From NCBI GenBank assembly GCA_900759665.1, contig CAAEWE010000006.1:1-64000 (forward strand): 64,000 bases of DNA, written 5' to 3'. The translations under genes were made by a program, and so were the position numbers. This DNA comes from Lachnospiraceae bacterium. Its GTDB lineage: Bacteria; Bacillota; Clostridia; Lachnospirales; Lachnospiraceae. The notes under the pieces are model-generated. The model did not search any database and was not told where the DNA came from. It saw only the letters and a program-made list of their open reading frames with translations. Shown here in pieces: positions 24,941-34,741 of the stretch; positions within the stretch are counted from its first letter, which is position 1, and each line of letters starts with the position of its first letter.

Positions 24941-26914
24941 ATGGCAAAGAGAAAAGCGAAAGATACACGTTATAAAAATAAACCAGGCACACGCTCGATG
25001 CGTTTACGCATCCTGCTAGTGTTTGGTTTTGTTATTTTAGGATGTTTTGGTCTGGTGTTCCGGATCATACATCTCAATAAAGTCAAGGGAGATAATTATA
25101 CAAAACGTATGCTGGCCCAGCAGAGTCACAGCAGCAATGCGATTCCTTACAAAAGAGGCGATATTGTTGATGTGAACGGTAATAAGCTTGCCACCAGTGT
25201 CAAAGTGTACAATCTGTTTCTGGATCCTATGGCAATCTGCAAGGACAAAAAATATATCCAGCCCACGAAGGATGCACTGGAAAATGTATTTGGCATTTCC
25301 GGCAGTGACGTGGATAAGATCCTCAAGGAGAATGCAACCTCCCGTTATTATGTGATGAAGGATTATAAAGAGCTGGATAAGGAATATGTCACCAAAATGG
25401 AGAAGCTTCAGAAGAAGGATGAAAATATCCGGGGGATTCATTTTGAGGAAGAGTATAAAAGAGAATATCCGTATTCAACGGTAGCCTGCGATGTGATCGG
25501 ATTCTGTACCGATACCAATACCGGTACCTGGGGGATTGAAAATACTTACAATGACATGCTCAATGGGACGAATGGGCGTCAGTTTGGATATTATGATTCC
25601 GAATTAAATCTGGTAAAGACGATCAAGGCGGCAACAAATGGTTATACGGTGCAATCTACAATTGATGTAAACGTACAGGGTATCATGGAGCAGCATATCC
25701 AGAAATTTATGAAAAATCTAGGTGCTAAAAAGGTGGCATGTCTTCTGATGAATCCAAATACAGGAGGGATTGTTGCCATGGGTTCCAATGCTGCGTATGA
25801 TCTGAATAACCCGAGAGATCTCTCTGTGGCATATACAAAGGATGAGATTGCTGCAATGTCAGAAGAGGAGCAGCTTACGGCACTCAATGAACTGTGGAGA
25901 AATTTCTGTGTCAGCGATTCCTATGAGCCGGGTTCCACTTTTAAACCGATCACCATTGCAGCCTGTCTGGATGAAGGGAAGGCAGGCAGAAATAGTACTT
26001 ACGTCTGTGATGGAGGCCAGCAGGTGGCAGACCGGTACATTAAATGTGTTGCCAACAGATATGGCGGACACGGGGCGTTATCTCTGGGACAGGCATTAAT
26101 GGTATCCTGTAATGATGTCATGATGCAGATCAGTGCAAAGCTTGGAAAAGAGAAGTTTCTGGATTACATGGATGCCTTCGGGCTTGGAAGGAAAACAGGA
26201 ATTGATCTGCCCGGTGAGGCAACCGGAACGGTATTTAACAACGATACCATGCATTCCACACAGTTAGCGACCTCAAGCTTCGGACAGAGTCAGACCGTTA
26301 CTATGGTTCAGATGGCTGCGGCATTTTCCGCGATCGTAAATGGAGGTAATTATTACCGTCCACATGTAGTCGGGGAGGTTTCCAGTGAATCCGGTGCTGT
26401 GATTCAGGCAGAAGATGATGCAGTGGAGAGCAAAGTCATCACAGAAAAAACAAGCCGGCTGCTTCGTAAATTTTTGCTGGCAACGGTTGAAGAGGGTACG
26501 GCAAATCCTGCATCGGTAAAGGGCTACAAGGTGGCCGGCAAGACAGGTACAGCGGAGAAGATCCCGAGAGGCCAGGGAAAATATCTCGTATCCTTTATCG
26601 GCTGTGTCCCTGCCAACAATCCGAAGCTTGTAGTATATGTTGTTATTGATGAGCCGAATGTAGAGGATCAGGCACATAGTACCTATGCAACAGAATTTGC
26701 CAGCAGTCTGATGAAGGATATCCTGCCGATGCTTGAGATCTATCCTTCCGCTAAGAAGTCAGACATCACGAAAGCCAGTAAGTTAAAAATTCCTTCTACC
26801 GCAAAAAGCAATCTGGATCAGGAAGCACCGGAAGGAGGCTATTCCGATGAAAACTATGGCGTGGCCAAGAAAGCGGCAGATGACGAAGAAGGTGATACCG
26901 GGATGAATAATTAA
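24941..26914 (+). CDS. ftsI: Class B penicillin-binding protein (FtsI/SpoVD type), first of two
   Basis: A 657-residue transpeptidase that cross-links peptidoglycan. One membrane helix (about 22-45), the dimerisation domain, and the transpeptidase domain with all three motifs: S332TFK (active Ser332), S389CN, and K534TGT. After the catalytic domain come about 70 residues of low-complexity, charged tail; no PASTA domain is visible. AGGG lies seven bases before ATG 24941. It follows ftsL by 30 bases and precedes a paralogue. Likely septal, though a sporulation-type role cannot be excluded. Confidence 0.88.
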   Translation: MAKRKAKDTRYKNKPGTRSMRLRILLVFGFVILGCFGLVFRIIHLNKVKGDNYTKRMLAQQSHSSNAIPYKRGDIVDVNGNKLATSVKVYNLFLDPMAICKDKKYIQPTKDALENVFGISGSDVDKILKENATSRYYVMKDYKELDKEYVTKMEKLQKKDENIRGIHFEEEYKREYPYSTVACDVIGFCTDTNTGTWGIENTYNDMLNGTNGRQFGYYDSELNLVKTIKAATNGYTVQSTIDVNVQGIMEQHIQKFMKNLGAKKVACLLMNPNTGGIVAMGSNAAYDLNNPRDLSVAYTKDEIAAMSEEEQLTALNELWRNFCVSDSYEPGSTFKPITIAACLDEGKAGRNSTYVCDGGQQVADRYIKCVANRYGGHGALSLGQALMVSCNDVMMQISAKLGKEKFLDYMDAFGLGRKTGIDLPGEATGTVFNNDTMHSTQLATSSFGQSQTVTMVQMAAAFSAIVNGGNYYRPHVVGEVSSESGAVIQAEDDAVESKVITEKTSRLLRKFLLATVEEGTANPASVKGYKVAGKTGTAEKIPRGQGKYLVSFIGCVPANNPKLVVYVVIDEPNVEDQAHSTYATEFASSLMKDILPMLEIYPSAKKSDITKASKLKIPSTAKSNLDQEAPEGGYSDENYGVAKKAADDEEGDTGMNN

Positions 26915-26969
26915 ACGGTTTTGCTAATAGATATTAAGGAATGTCTGAAGAAACGGAGTGATCCTGCAG

Positions 26970-28730
26970 ATGACAGAATATCTGAAGCAGAGCCGGACCA
27001 TGCAGCGCCAGAAGGTACTGTTTGTGTATGCAATGGTGGTCATTTTAATGATAGGACTTGCCGGCAGACTGTTATATCTGATGATAAACAGGGCAGACTA
27101 TTATGGAGAAAAGGCAAAAGAAGTACATCAGCGTCAACGGGTGGTAAAAGCCGCCAGAGGAATCATTTACGACCGCAACGGTGTGGAGATTGCATCCAAC
27201 AAGCCGGTATCCACGATCTCTGTGATCCATAATCAGATACAGGATCCGGAAAAGGTGATCTCTGTGCTGTCAGAGGTGTTAAAGCTGCCGGAGGAAAAGG
27301 TCCGCAAGCGGGTGGAAAAAGTTTCTTCTATTGAAAAGATCAAATCCAATGTAGACAAGGAGACATCGGATCAGATCCGTGATATGGAGTTGGCAGGTGT
27401 GATGGTGGATGAGGATTACAAGAGATATTATCCTTATTCCGAATTTGCATCCAAGGTGATTGGATTTACTGGGGCAGATAATCAGGGGATTGTGGGGATA
27501 GAGGTTGCATATGACAAATATCTTCAGGGGACGGATGGAAGCATTCTCACAATGACCACGGCGAGAGGTCTGGAGATTGACGGAAAGGCAGAGGAACGGG
27601 TGGAACCGGTAGCGGGGACAGATCTGTATACCAGTCTGGATGTCAATATACAGACCTTTGCCCAGCAGGCGGCAGAAAAGGTTATGAAGGCAAAAAAGGC
27701 CAAAAGCGTCCGTATCCTTATGATGAATCCGCAAAATGGGGAGATATATGCCATGGTCAATGTGCCGGAGTTTGATCTGAACGATCCGTATACGCTGCCG
27801 GAAGCTTCCTTAAAGGGACTTTCAATAAAAAAGAAGCAGGAAGCACTCAACGGTATGTGGAGAAATGCCTGCGTCAGTGATACCTACGAACCGGGTTCGA
27901 CCTTTAAGGTGATCACCGCAGCTTCGGCACTGGAGGCGGGGGTGGTGAAGCTGGAAGATACTTTTCACTGCCCCGGTTTTAAGGTGGTGGAGGACCGCAG
28001 GATACGCTGTCATAAAACCACCGGTCATGGTACGGAATCCTTTGTGCAGGGAGTACAGAATTCCTGCAATCCAGTTTTTATGGAGGTGGGAGCGAGACTT
28101 GGCGTGGACAATATGTTTCAGTATATGCAGCGCCTTGGAATTCTGAGTAAAACCGGAATTGATGTGCCGGGGGAGGCATTCACGATCATGCACCAGAAAG
28201 AAAATGTCGGTGCCGTGGAATTGGCGACGATGTCTTTCGGACAGTCCTTCCAGCTGACTCCGGTGCGTCTGCTTTCCACCATCAGCATGATCATTAATGG
28301 TGGAACACAGATTACGCCTCATTTAGGGGTGAAGCTGGAGGGCAGTGACAAAACAGCCATAAAGAAGCTGACATATCCGTCGCAGGAAAACGTAGTATCT
28401 TCCCAGACTTCAGAAACCATGCGGATGATCCTGGAATCTGTTGTTTCCCAGGGATCCGGCAAAAAAGCATATGTAGAGGGCTATCAGGTGGGAGCTAAAA
28501 CGGGCACCTCCGAGAAGCTCCCGAGACACAGCAGCAAATATATTGCATCCTGCATGGGGTTTGCACCGGCGGATCATCCGGTGGTGGCAGCTCTGGTGCT
28601 GATCGATGAACCACAGGGGATTTATTATGGCGGCACGATCGCAGCACCTGTGATTTCTGAGCTGTTAGACAATGCACTTCCTTATCTGGGTGTCGAAAGA
28701 GGGGAGACCGTCACAGCAGAGCCGGGTTGA
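26970..28730 (+). CDS. Class B penicillin-binding protein, second of two
   Basis: A 586-residue paralogue of the preceding gene with the same layout: membrane helix (about 17-37), dimerisation domain, and transpeptidase motifs S310TFK, S365CN and K510TGT. It lacks the long charged tail of its neighbour and any PASTA domain. The start at 26970 has GGAG eleven bases ahead; a GTG at 26958 sits on that site. One of the two PBPs probably serves vegetative division and the other a special division such as sporulation, but the sequence does not say which. Confidence 0.88.
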   Translation: MTEYLKQSRTMQRQKVLFVYAMVVILMIGLAGRLLYLMINRADYYGEKAKEVHQRQRVVKAARGIIYDRNGVEIASNKPVSTISVIHNQIQDPEKVISVLSEVLKLPEEKVRKRVEKVSSIEKIKSNVDKETSDQIRDMELAGVMVDEDYKRYYPYSEFASKVIGFTGADNQGIVGIEVAYDKYLQGTDGSILTMTTARGLEIDGKAEERVEPVAGTDLYTSLDVNIQTFAQQAAEKVMKAKKAKSVRILMMNPQNGEIYAMVNVPEFDLNDPYTLPEASLKGLSIKKKQEALNGMWRNACVSDTYEPGSTFKVITAASALEAGVVKLEDTFHCPGFKVVEDRRIRCHKTTGHGTESFVQGVQNSCNPVFMEVGARLGVDNMFQYMQRLGILSKTGIDVPGEAFTIMHQKENVGAVELATMSFGQSFQLTPVRLLSTISMIINGGTQITPHLGVKLEGSDKTAIKKLTYPSQENVVSSQTSETMRMILESVVSQGSGKKAYVEGYQVGAKTGTSEKLPRHSSKYIASCMGFAPADHPVVAALVLIDEPQGIYYGGTIAAPVISELLDNALPYLGVERGETVTAEPG

Positions 28731-28834
28731 TTTCTGATGTGGAATGGATTACAATAATCATTACGAATGAAAATGGCTCCGGAGGAGCTGAAAGGTACCG
28801 AATGAATCCTGAATAAGCATGAGGAGGAATGATT

Positions 28835-29809
28835 ATGGATTACTTCGATACCGTGATACCGGTGCTGCTTTCGTTTTCGATTAGTGTAATACTTTGTCCC
28901 GTGGTTATCCCGTTTTTGAAACGGTTGAAATTTGGCCAGTATGTGCGGGAGGATGGTCCCAGAAGCCACCTGAAAAAGGCGGGAACTCCCACCATGGGCG
29001 GGCTGGTCATCCTGATTTCCGTGGTGGTGACATCGTCCTTTTATCTGAGAGATTATCCGGAGATACTGCCGGTGCTGTTTGCGACGGTAGGTTTTGGACT
29101 GATTGGATTTCTGGACGATTATATCAAAGTGGTAATGCGGCGGTCACTGGGACTCCGGGCATGGCAGAAGTTAGCACTGCAGCTTGGAGTGACCTTTGTC
29201 TTTGCTTATTACTATACGCAGCGTCTTCACTATGAAATGCAGGTGTTGATCCCGTTTACCGGAGGAATTGCGGCCGGAAAGTATATTACGCTGCCGGTAT
29301 GGCTGTTTATTCCTTTTCTGTTTTTTGTGATGGTAGGAACCGTAAATGGAACCAATTTTACGGATGGTTTAGACGGACTGGCCTCCAGTGTGACCCTGCT
29401 AGTTGCCGTATTTTTTGCGGTTGTGTCCATTGGTACGGGCAGTACGGCAGCACCTGTCTGTGCAGCAGTGGCAGGTGCACTGATGGGGTTTCTTGTGTTT
29501 AATGTCTATCCGGCCAGCGTATTTATGGGAGATACCGGATCACTGGCTCTGGGCGGTTTTGTTGCATCGACGGCATTGTTACTCAAAATGCCATTATATA
29601 TATTGATCGTGGGGGTTATTTATCTGGTGGAGGTATTGTCGGTGATACTTCAGGTAAGCTATTTTAAGATAACCCACGGCAGGCGGATATTCAAAATGGC
29701 ACCGGTTCATCATCATTTTGAACAGAGCGGCTGGTCAGAAACAAAGGTGGTAGCCGTGTTTTCTATTGTGACGGCATTATTCTGTCTGATCGCATTGGCG
29801 GCTTTATAG
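28835..29809 (+). CDS. mraY: Phospho-MurNAc-pentapeptide transferase MraY
   Basis: A 324-residue membrane enzyme with about ten helices that makes lipid I from UDP-MurNAc-pentapeptide and undecaprenyl phosphate. Signatures: GTPTMGG, GFLDDYIKV (DDxxK, Mg binding), NGTNFTDGLDGL, and MAPVHHHFEQSGWSETK. GAGGAGG lies seven bases before ATG 28835. murE and murF, which normally precede it, are not here. Confidence 0.97.
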   Translation: MDYFDTVIPVLLSFSISVILCPVVIPFLKRLKFGQYVREDGPRSHLKKAGTPTMGGLVILISVVVTSSFYLRDYPEILPVLFATVGFGLIGFLDDYIKVVMRRSLGLRAWQKLALQLGVTFVFAYYYTQRLHYEMQVLIPFTGGIAAGKYITLPVWLFIPFLFFVMVGTVNGTNFTDGLDGLASSVTLLVAVFFAVVSIGTGSTAAPVCAAVAGALMGFLVFNVYPASVFMGDTGSLALGGFVASTALLLKMPLYILIVGVIYLVEVLSVILQVSYFKITHGRRIFKMAPVHHHFEQSGWSETKVVAVFSIVTALFCLIALAAL

Positions 29810-29849
29810 CAAATTAGAAAGATACAAATGAGATAGGAGGAAATCATTC

Positions 29850-31202
29850 ATGGATTTTACAGGCAAAAGAGTTCTCGTTGTGGGAACCGGAGTGAGCGGA
29901 ATCGCAGCAATCCGGCTGCTGGCGGCCGAGGGGGCAAAGCCGGTGGTGCTGGAAGGAAATGAAAAGGCAGAGCAGGAGCAGATCCGGGAGAAAATACCGG
30001 CCGGTATCCCGTATGATCTGATCATCGGAAACCTGCCGGAGGAGATTATGGATACTCTGGATCTGGCAGTATTAAGTCCCGGCGTACCGACGGATCTTCC
30101 GTTTGTGATCAGACTTCAGGACAAAAAAATCCCGGTATGGGGAGAAATTGAGCTGGCATACGCCTGTGGAAAAGGACGCCTGGCTGCAATTACGGGCACC
30201 AATGGAAAAACGACCACAACGGCATTGACCGGAGCGATCATGAGAGAGTATTACGACAGCGTTTTTGTGGTGGGTAATATCGGCCTTCCATACACGGAAT
30301 ATGCACGGGAGATGAAGGATTCCTCCGTAACGGTGGCAGAGGTCAGCAGCTTCCAGCTGGAAACGATCCATTCCTTCCGACCGGAGGTCAGTGCCATTTT
30401 AAATATTACACCGGATCATCTGAACCGTCATCATACCATGCAGTGCTATATTGATACCAAAGCAAGGATTGCAGAGAATCAGACAAAAGATCAGATCTGT
30501 GTTCTGAATTATGAGGATCCGGAGCTTCAGAAGCTGGCAGATAAGATCCCGGCAGATATTTTCTGGTTCAGCAGTGCCCATCCTCTGGAGCGTGGAATCT
30601 GGCTGGATGGAGAGGATATCATTTATAAGGATACTGAGGAGATCAAGATCTGTACGATCCACGATATGCAGCTTCTGGGAACCCATAATTATGAAAATGT
30701 GATGGCGGCTGTTGCCATTGCCATGCATATGGGAGTTCCGGTGGAATGTATCCGTAAGGCAGTAGCGGAGTTTAAGGCTGTAGAACACCGGATCGAGTTT
30801 GTCCGTGAGGTTGGCGGCGTAAAATATTACAATGATTCCAAGGGAACCAATCCGGATGCTGCGATCAAGGCAGTACAGGCGATGGTGACTCCGACGGTAG
30901 TGATCGGTGGAGGATATGATAAGCAGTCTTCCTATGAAGAATGGATCGCTTCCTTTGGGGATACCGTGAAATGTCTGGTGCTTCTGGGGGCAACGGCAGA
31001 CAAGATTGAGCAGACAGCGAGAAAAGCAGGCTTTACCAATATTATCCGTGTGGATTCCCTGCAGGAAGCAGTGAGGGTCAGCGCGGCACAGGCTGAGAGC
31101 GGAGAAGCTGTTCTTTTGTCGCCGGCATGTGCAAGCTGGGATATGTTTAAGAGCTACGAGCAGAGAGGTACCTTATTTAAGGAATATGTGAATCAGTTAT
31201 AA
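29850..31202 (+). CDS. murD: UDP-MurNAc-L-alanine:D-glutamate ligase MurD
   Basis: A 450-residue Mur ligase that adds D-Glu to the cell-wall precursor. The N-terminal nucleotide-sugar domain begins GKRVLVVGTGVSGIAA; the ATP loop is ITGTNGKTTTTAL; NITPDHLNRH and HRIEFVREVGGVKYYNDSKGTNP are Mur ligase signatures, the latter typical of MurD. AGGAGG precedes the ATG. It lies between mraY and ftsW as usual. Confidence 0.97.
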   Translation: MDFTGKRVLVVGTGVSGIAAIRLLAAEGAKPVVLEGNEKAEQEQIREKIPAGIPYDLIIGNLPEEIMDTLDLAVLSPGVPTDLPFVIRLQDKKIPVWGEIELAYACGKGRLAAITGTNGKTTTTALTGAIMREYYDSVFVVGNIGLPYTEYAREMKDSSVTVAEVSSFQLETIHSFRPEVSAILNITPDHLNRHHTMQCYIDTKARIAENQTKDQICVLNYEDPELQKLADKIPADIFWFSSAHPLERGIWLDGEDIIYKDTEEIKICTIHDMQLLGTHNYENVMAAVAIAMHMGVPVECIRKAVAEFKAVEHRIEFVREVGGVKYYNDSKGTNPDAAIKAVQAMVTPTVVIGGGYDKQSSYEEWIASFGDTVKCLVLLGATADKIEQTARKAGFTNIIRVDSLQEAVRVSAAQAESGEAVLLSPACASWDMFKSYEQRGTLFKEYVNQL

Positions 31203-31216
31203 AAGGTCTGAAAGGC

Positions 31217-32401
31217 ATGGTTAGTAATATGGCAAGAGTGCAAAATGGCGGAAGGAGAGAAAAACCGGGTGGAAGCCGGTCTGGCAGTGCGAAAAGGGAA
31301 CGATATTATCGTCAATACGATTATATGCTTTTATTTATGACGATCGCGATCGCACTTTTTGGTATTCTGATGATATACAGTGCCAGCTCCTATACTGCAT
31401 CTACCAGCAGATTTGGTAATCCTTATCGTTTTGTGTCACAGCAGATGAAAGGACTTATTATCGGTGTGGCAGGAATGTTATTTGTATCAAACTTTGATTA
31501 CAGGGAACTGTACCTTGGAAAGATAAACTGGGTATATCTGTTTTACGGACTGTGTCTGGCGATGCAGGTAGCAGTGCTGATCCCGGGGATCGGTATTGAA
31601 CATAACGGTGCAAGACGTTGGCTTAAACTGGGGGTGGAATTCCAGCCCTCCGAGTTTACAAAGATCGGCGTGATCTTATTTGTGGCGTATGCCGTATATC
31701 GCTCCAGAAGGACGCTGGATCAATTTGGCGGATTTCTGAAGCTGATGGTTTATATTGCACCGGCCATTGTGCTGATCGCTGCAGAGAACCTGAGTACAGC
31801 GATCATTGTAACGGTTATTGCTGTTGGCATGTGTTTTGTGGCCAGCAAAAAAAAGCAGTATTTCATTTTATGTGGAATTGCTGCGTTCGGGCTGGCGGCA
31901 GCATATGCGATGATCGGCGGAGGCTTCCGTGCCGGCCGTATTACATCGTGGCTTGATATTGAGAATTCGCCGGGAGGATTTCAGATTTTGCAGGGGCTTT
32001 ATGCGATCGCTTCCGGGGGGATCACGGGAAGCGGTCTGGGAGAAAGTATGCAGAAACTGGGATATATTCCAGAGGCGTACAATGATATGATCTTTGCTGT
32101 GATCTGCGAGGAGCTTGGAATTGTGGGAGCGGTTATGGTCATGGCGGCATTTCTTGTATTGCTCTGGAGGATTGTGATGATCGCCTGCAATGCACCGGAT
32201 ATTTTCGGAAGCATGCTCTGTGCGGGATCTATGATACATATCGCCATCCAGGTGTCGTTTAACATTGCGGTTGTAACAAATACCATTCCGTCTACCGGTG
32301 TGCCGCTTCCGCTGATCAGTTACGGAGGTACGGCATGTGCGATCATGATGCTGGAGCTGGGTCTGGTGCTTGGAGTTTCCAGACAGATCAAACTGAAATA
32401 G
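31217..32401 (+). CDS. ftsW: SEDS-family lipid II polymerase FtsW (or SpoVE)
   Basis: A 394-residue polytopic membrane protein with a basic N-terminal tail of about 35 residues and about ten helices. ILMIYSASSY, GARRWLKLGVEFQPSEFTKI and VTNTIPSTGVPLPLISYGGT are SEDS signatures; the last is the catalytic-side region. It polymerises glycan strands at the septum with a class B PBP. The start is 31217, with AAAAGG ten bases ahead. Separation of FtsW from the sporulation paralogue SpoVE is not possible from sequence alone. Confidence 0.93.
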   Translation: MVSNMARVQNGGRREKPGGSRSGSAKRERYYRQYDYMLLFMTIAIALFGILMIYSASSYTASTSRFGNPYRFVSQQMKGLIIGVAGMLFVSNFDYRELYLGKINWVYLFYGLCLAMQVAVLIPGIGIEHNGARRWLKLGVEFQPSEFTKIGVILFVAYAVYRSRRTLDQFGGFLKLMVYIAPAIVLIAAENLSTAIIVTVIAVGMCFVASKKKQYFILCGIAAFGLAAAYAMIGGGFRAGRITSWLDIENSPGGFQILQGLYAIASGGITGSGLGESMQKLGYIPEAYNDMIFAVICEELGIVGAVMVMAAFLVLLWRIVMIACNAPDIFGSMLCAGSMIHIAIQVSFNIAVVTNTIPSTGVPLPLISYGGTACAIMMLELGLVLGVSRQIKLK

Positions 32402-32411
32402 GAGGAATTTT

Positions 32412-33272
32412 TTGAAACACATAAAGATATTTGGCGGTGTGATCCTGACACTACTGCTTCTGACAGCGGGAGTGTTTTACTTTCTCAGGATCACCCGGAT
32501 AAAGGTGGAAGGTGGAGAAATTTATTCTGACCAGGAGATCATTTCCACGGCGATGTCCGATCAGTATTCTTATCATACACTTTACTTTCTGGCAGAAAGC
32601 AGGTTTGGCCGTGTTCCGTGTCTGCCGTTTGTACAGGAGATCGATGTGGAATGGAAAAGTCCCACAAGCATTATTCTCCATGTGTATGACAAGACGATCA
32701 GTGGCTGTGTGAAATATATGGGACAGTATATCTATTTCGATAAAGACGGTGTTGTTCTACAGAGCCTCTCAGAACCGATGGATGGAGTTCCGGTCGTGAC
32801 CGGCATCAAGTTTGGTAAATTTACGTTAAATGAGGCGTTTGAGGTGAAGGATGATTCCCTGTTTGACACGATCATGAATCTGTCCCGATTGATCAGACAT
32901 TACAAGGTACAGGTGGATCAGGTGAAATTTGAAGGGAAAAACGTCACGCTGTATTCCGGTGAGGTGGAAGTCTATCTGGGACAGAAGGATTTTTATGACG
33001 ATGATCTGGCAGCTTTGTCCAGTGTTCTAAAAAAGACGAACAAAAAAGGACTTGCCGGAACCATCAATATGGAAAATTTTGTCTCCGGGGACAGGATCAT
33101 ACTGAAAACCATGGGGGGTTCCTCCGGGGGGAGTCCAAAAAACACGCCGGCTGCAACACAGGATACACCGCAGGATACGGCAGATCCGGCAGAGGGATCG
33201 GAAGATGCAGCCCAGAGTGCGGCGGAACCATCACAGGATATTTCAGAAGATGGGACGCAGACGAATGAGTAG
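32412..33272 (+). CDS. ftsQ: Cell-division protein FtsQ/DivIB
   Basis: A 286-residue membrane protein: short cytoplasmic part, one membrane helix (residues 6-25), POTRA domain (about 28-97, ITRIKVEGGEIYSDQEI...), a beta domain (to about 225) and a disordered tail rich in Pro, Ala, Asp, Glu and Thr. TTG start at 32412 with AGGAGG six bases before it. It scaffolds the septal synthase with FtsL/FtsB. murG, often between ftsW and ftsQ, is missing here. Confidence 0.88.
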   Translation: MKHIKIFGGVILTLLLLTAGVFYFLRITRIKVEGGEIYSDQEIISTAMSDQYSYHTLYFLAESRFGRVPCLPFVQEIDVEWKSPTSIILHVYDKTISGCVKYMGQYIYFDKDGVVLQSLSEPMDGVPVVTGIKFGKFTLNEAFEVKDDSLFDTIMNLSRLIRHYKVQVDQVKFEGKNVTLYSGEVEVYLGQKDFYDDDLAALSSVLKKTNKKGLAGTINMENFVSGDRIILKTMGGSSGGSPKNTPAATQDTPQDTADPAEGSEDAAQSAAEPSQDISEDGTQTNE

Positions 33273-33307
33273 TAGAACAAAACGACAGAACAAAACAAAA
33301 GTTCTCC

Positions 33308-33336
33308 TTGATTATTCCGCATATTCTTAGTATTAT
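33308..33336 (+). promoter_or_regulatory. Candidate sigma-A promoter of ftsZ
   Basis: TTGATT (33308-33313), 17 bases, TATTAT (33331-33336) in the 166-base ftsQ-ftsZ spacer; the 5' leader would be about 95 bases. Confidence 0.5.
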
Positions 33337-33438
33337 ATAGAGTAGGTCTGGAATATAGTTTTGTTCCATGGAGATTAGAAAATAACTGACAGCAGTAGAA
33401 AAGATAAATTTAAGGAAAAAGAAAGAGGAGGAGCAGTC

Positions 33439-34617
33439 GTGTTAGAGATTAAGACAAGTGAGTCAGATTCATCTGCAAAGATTATAGTAATAGGTGTCGG
33501 TGGTGGCGGAAACAATGCAGTCAACCGTATGATCGAGGAAGGGATTCAGGGAGTTGAATTTGTATGTGTCAATACGGATAAACAGCATTTGTTAAATTGT
33601 AAGGCACCAAATTGTCTGCAGATTGGCGAGAAGCTGACGAAAGGACTTGGAGCAGGAGCTTCTCCGGAAGTAGGGCAGGCTGCAGCCGAGGAAAATAAAG
33701 ACGAGATCACGGATATCATCCGTGGTGCAGATATGGTATTTGTTACCTGTGGCATGGGTGGTGGAACCGGTACCGGAGCAGCTCCGGTGGTTGCCCAGCT
33801 TGCCAAGGATATGGGCATTCTGACCGTTGGTATTGTAACAAAGCCGTTTTCATTTGAGGCACGGACCCGTATGAACAACGCACAGTCAGGAATCGAACGT
33901 CTCAAAGAGCATGTGGATACCCTGATCGTGATCCCGAATGACAAGCTCCTGCAGATCGTTGACCGCAGGACTTCCATGGAGGATGCATTAAAAAAGGCAG
34001 ACGAGGTACTCCAGCAGGGTGTTCAGGGTATTACAGACCTGATCAATGTACCAGGACTGATCAATCTGGATTTTGCAGATGTGCAGACTGTTATGAAGGA
34101 TAAGGGAATTGCTCATATTGGTATTGGTACCGGTGAGGGAGACGAGAAGTGTCTGGATGCAGTGAAGCAGGCAATCTCCAGTCCTCTTCTGGAGACAACC
34201 ATTGAGGGTGCATCTCATGTGATCGTTAATATCTCCGGAGATGTAGCACTTCTGGAGGCGAATGAGGCAGTATCTTATATTGAGGAGCTTACCGGTGAGA
34301 ATTGTAATATTATCTTTGGTGCCATGATCGATGAAAGCATGACCGAAAAGGTTAAGATCACGGTTATTGCTACAGGACTGGATGACGAATCTTCTGCTGT
34401 TCCAAGCTTTACAAAGACAGCAGCGCCAAAGACAAACTTTGCTACCAGAGAGGGTCAGATGGCTTCCTCTGTCTCTTCTGTTCAAAAGAATGTATCTGTA
34501 CCGAACGTACAGAAGCCGGTTGCACCGGTGGCACCACAGCCACAGGGAGGCTACAGCAGACAGACCTCAGACAATGGGGAGATAAAGATTCCGGTATTCT
34601 TACAAAGAAAGAAATAA
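33439..34617 (+). CDS. ftsZ: Cell-division GTPase FtsZ
   Basis: A 392-residue tubulin homologue that forms the Z-ring. The GTP-binding glycine-rich loop GGGTGTG is at 107-113, the T7 loop appears as [11 protein letters not shown], and the C-terminal peptide [13 protein letters not shown] after a variable linker is the site for membrane tethers. Since ftsA is absent from the cluster, SepF or another tether probably binds that peptide. GTG start with AGGAGG seven bases ahead. A terminator follows. Confidence 0.97.
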   Translation: MLEIKTSESDSSAKIIVIGVGGGGNNAVNRMIEEGIQGVEFVCVNTDKQHLLNCKAPNCLQIGEKLTKGLGAGASPEVGQAAAEENKDEITDIIRGADMVFVTCGMGGGTGTGAAPVVAQLAKDMGILTVGIVTKPFSFEARTRMNNAQSGIERLKEHVDTLIVIPNDKLLQIVDRRTSMEDALKKADEVLQQGVQGITDLINVPGLINLDFADVQTVMKDKGIAHIGIGTGEGDEKCLDAVKQAISSPLLETTIEGASHVIVNISGDVALLEANEAVSYIEELTGENCNIIFGAMIDESMTEKVKITVIATGLDDESSAVPSFTKTAAPKTNFATREGQMASSVSSVQKNVSVPNVQKPVAPVAPQPQGGYSRQTSDNGEIKIPVFLQRKK

Positions 34618-34633
34618 TATATAGTCATTGAGA

Positions 34634-34662
34634 GGGGTTGCCATGAGGCAGCCCCGTTTTTC
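34634..34662 (+). terminator. Terminator of ftsZ
   Basis: GGGGTTGCC (34634-34642) pairs with GGCAGCCCC (34647-34655), followed by GTTTTTCT. Confidence 0.8.
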
Positions 34663-34741
34663 TCCCGGGCACGGGAAATCACAGGGGCGTTGGCCGGAAT
34701 GGGACGATCAGGTAAATGATAGATATAGAAGGGGGAACGCA

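Noticed and set aside
34628..34741. N-terminal extension of the CPBP protease
   Set aside because: The extra 38 codons run through the ftsZ terminator; the ATG at 34742 has a good ribosome site.
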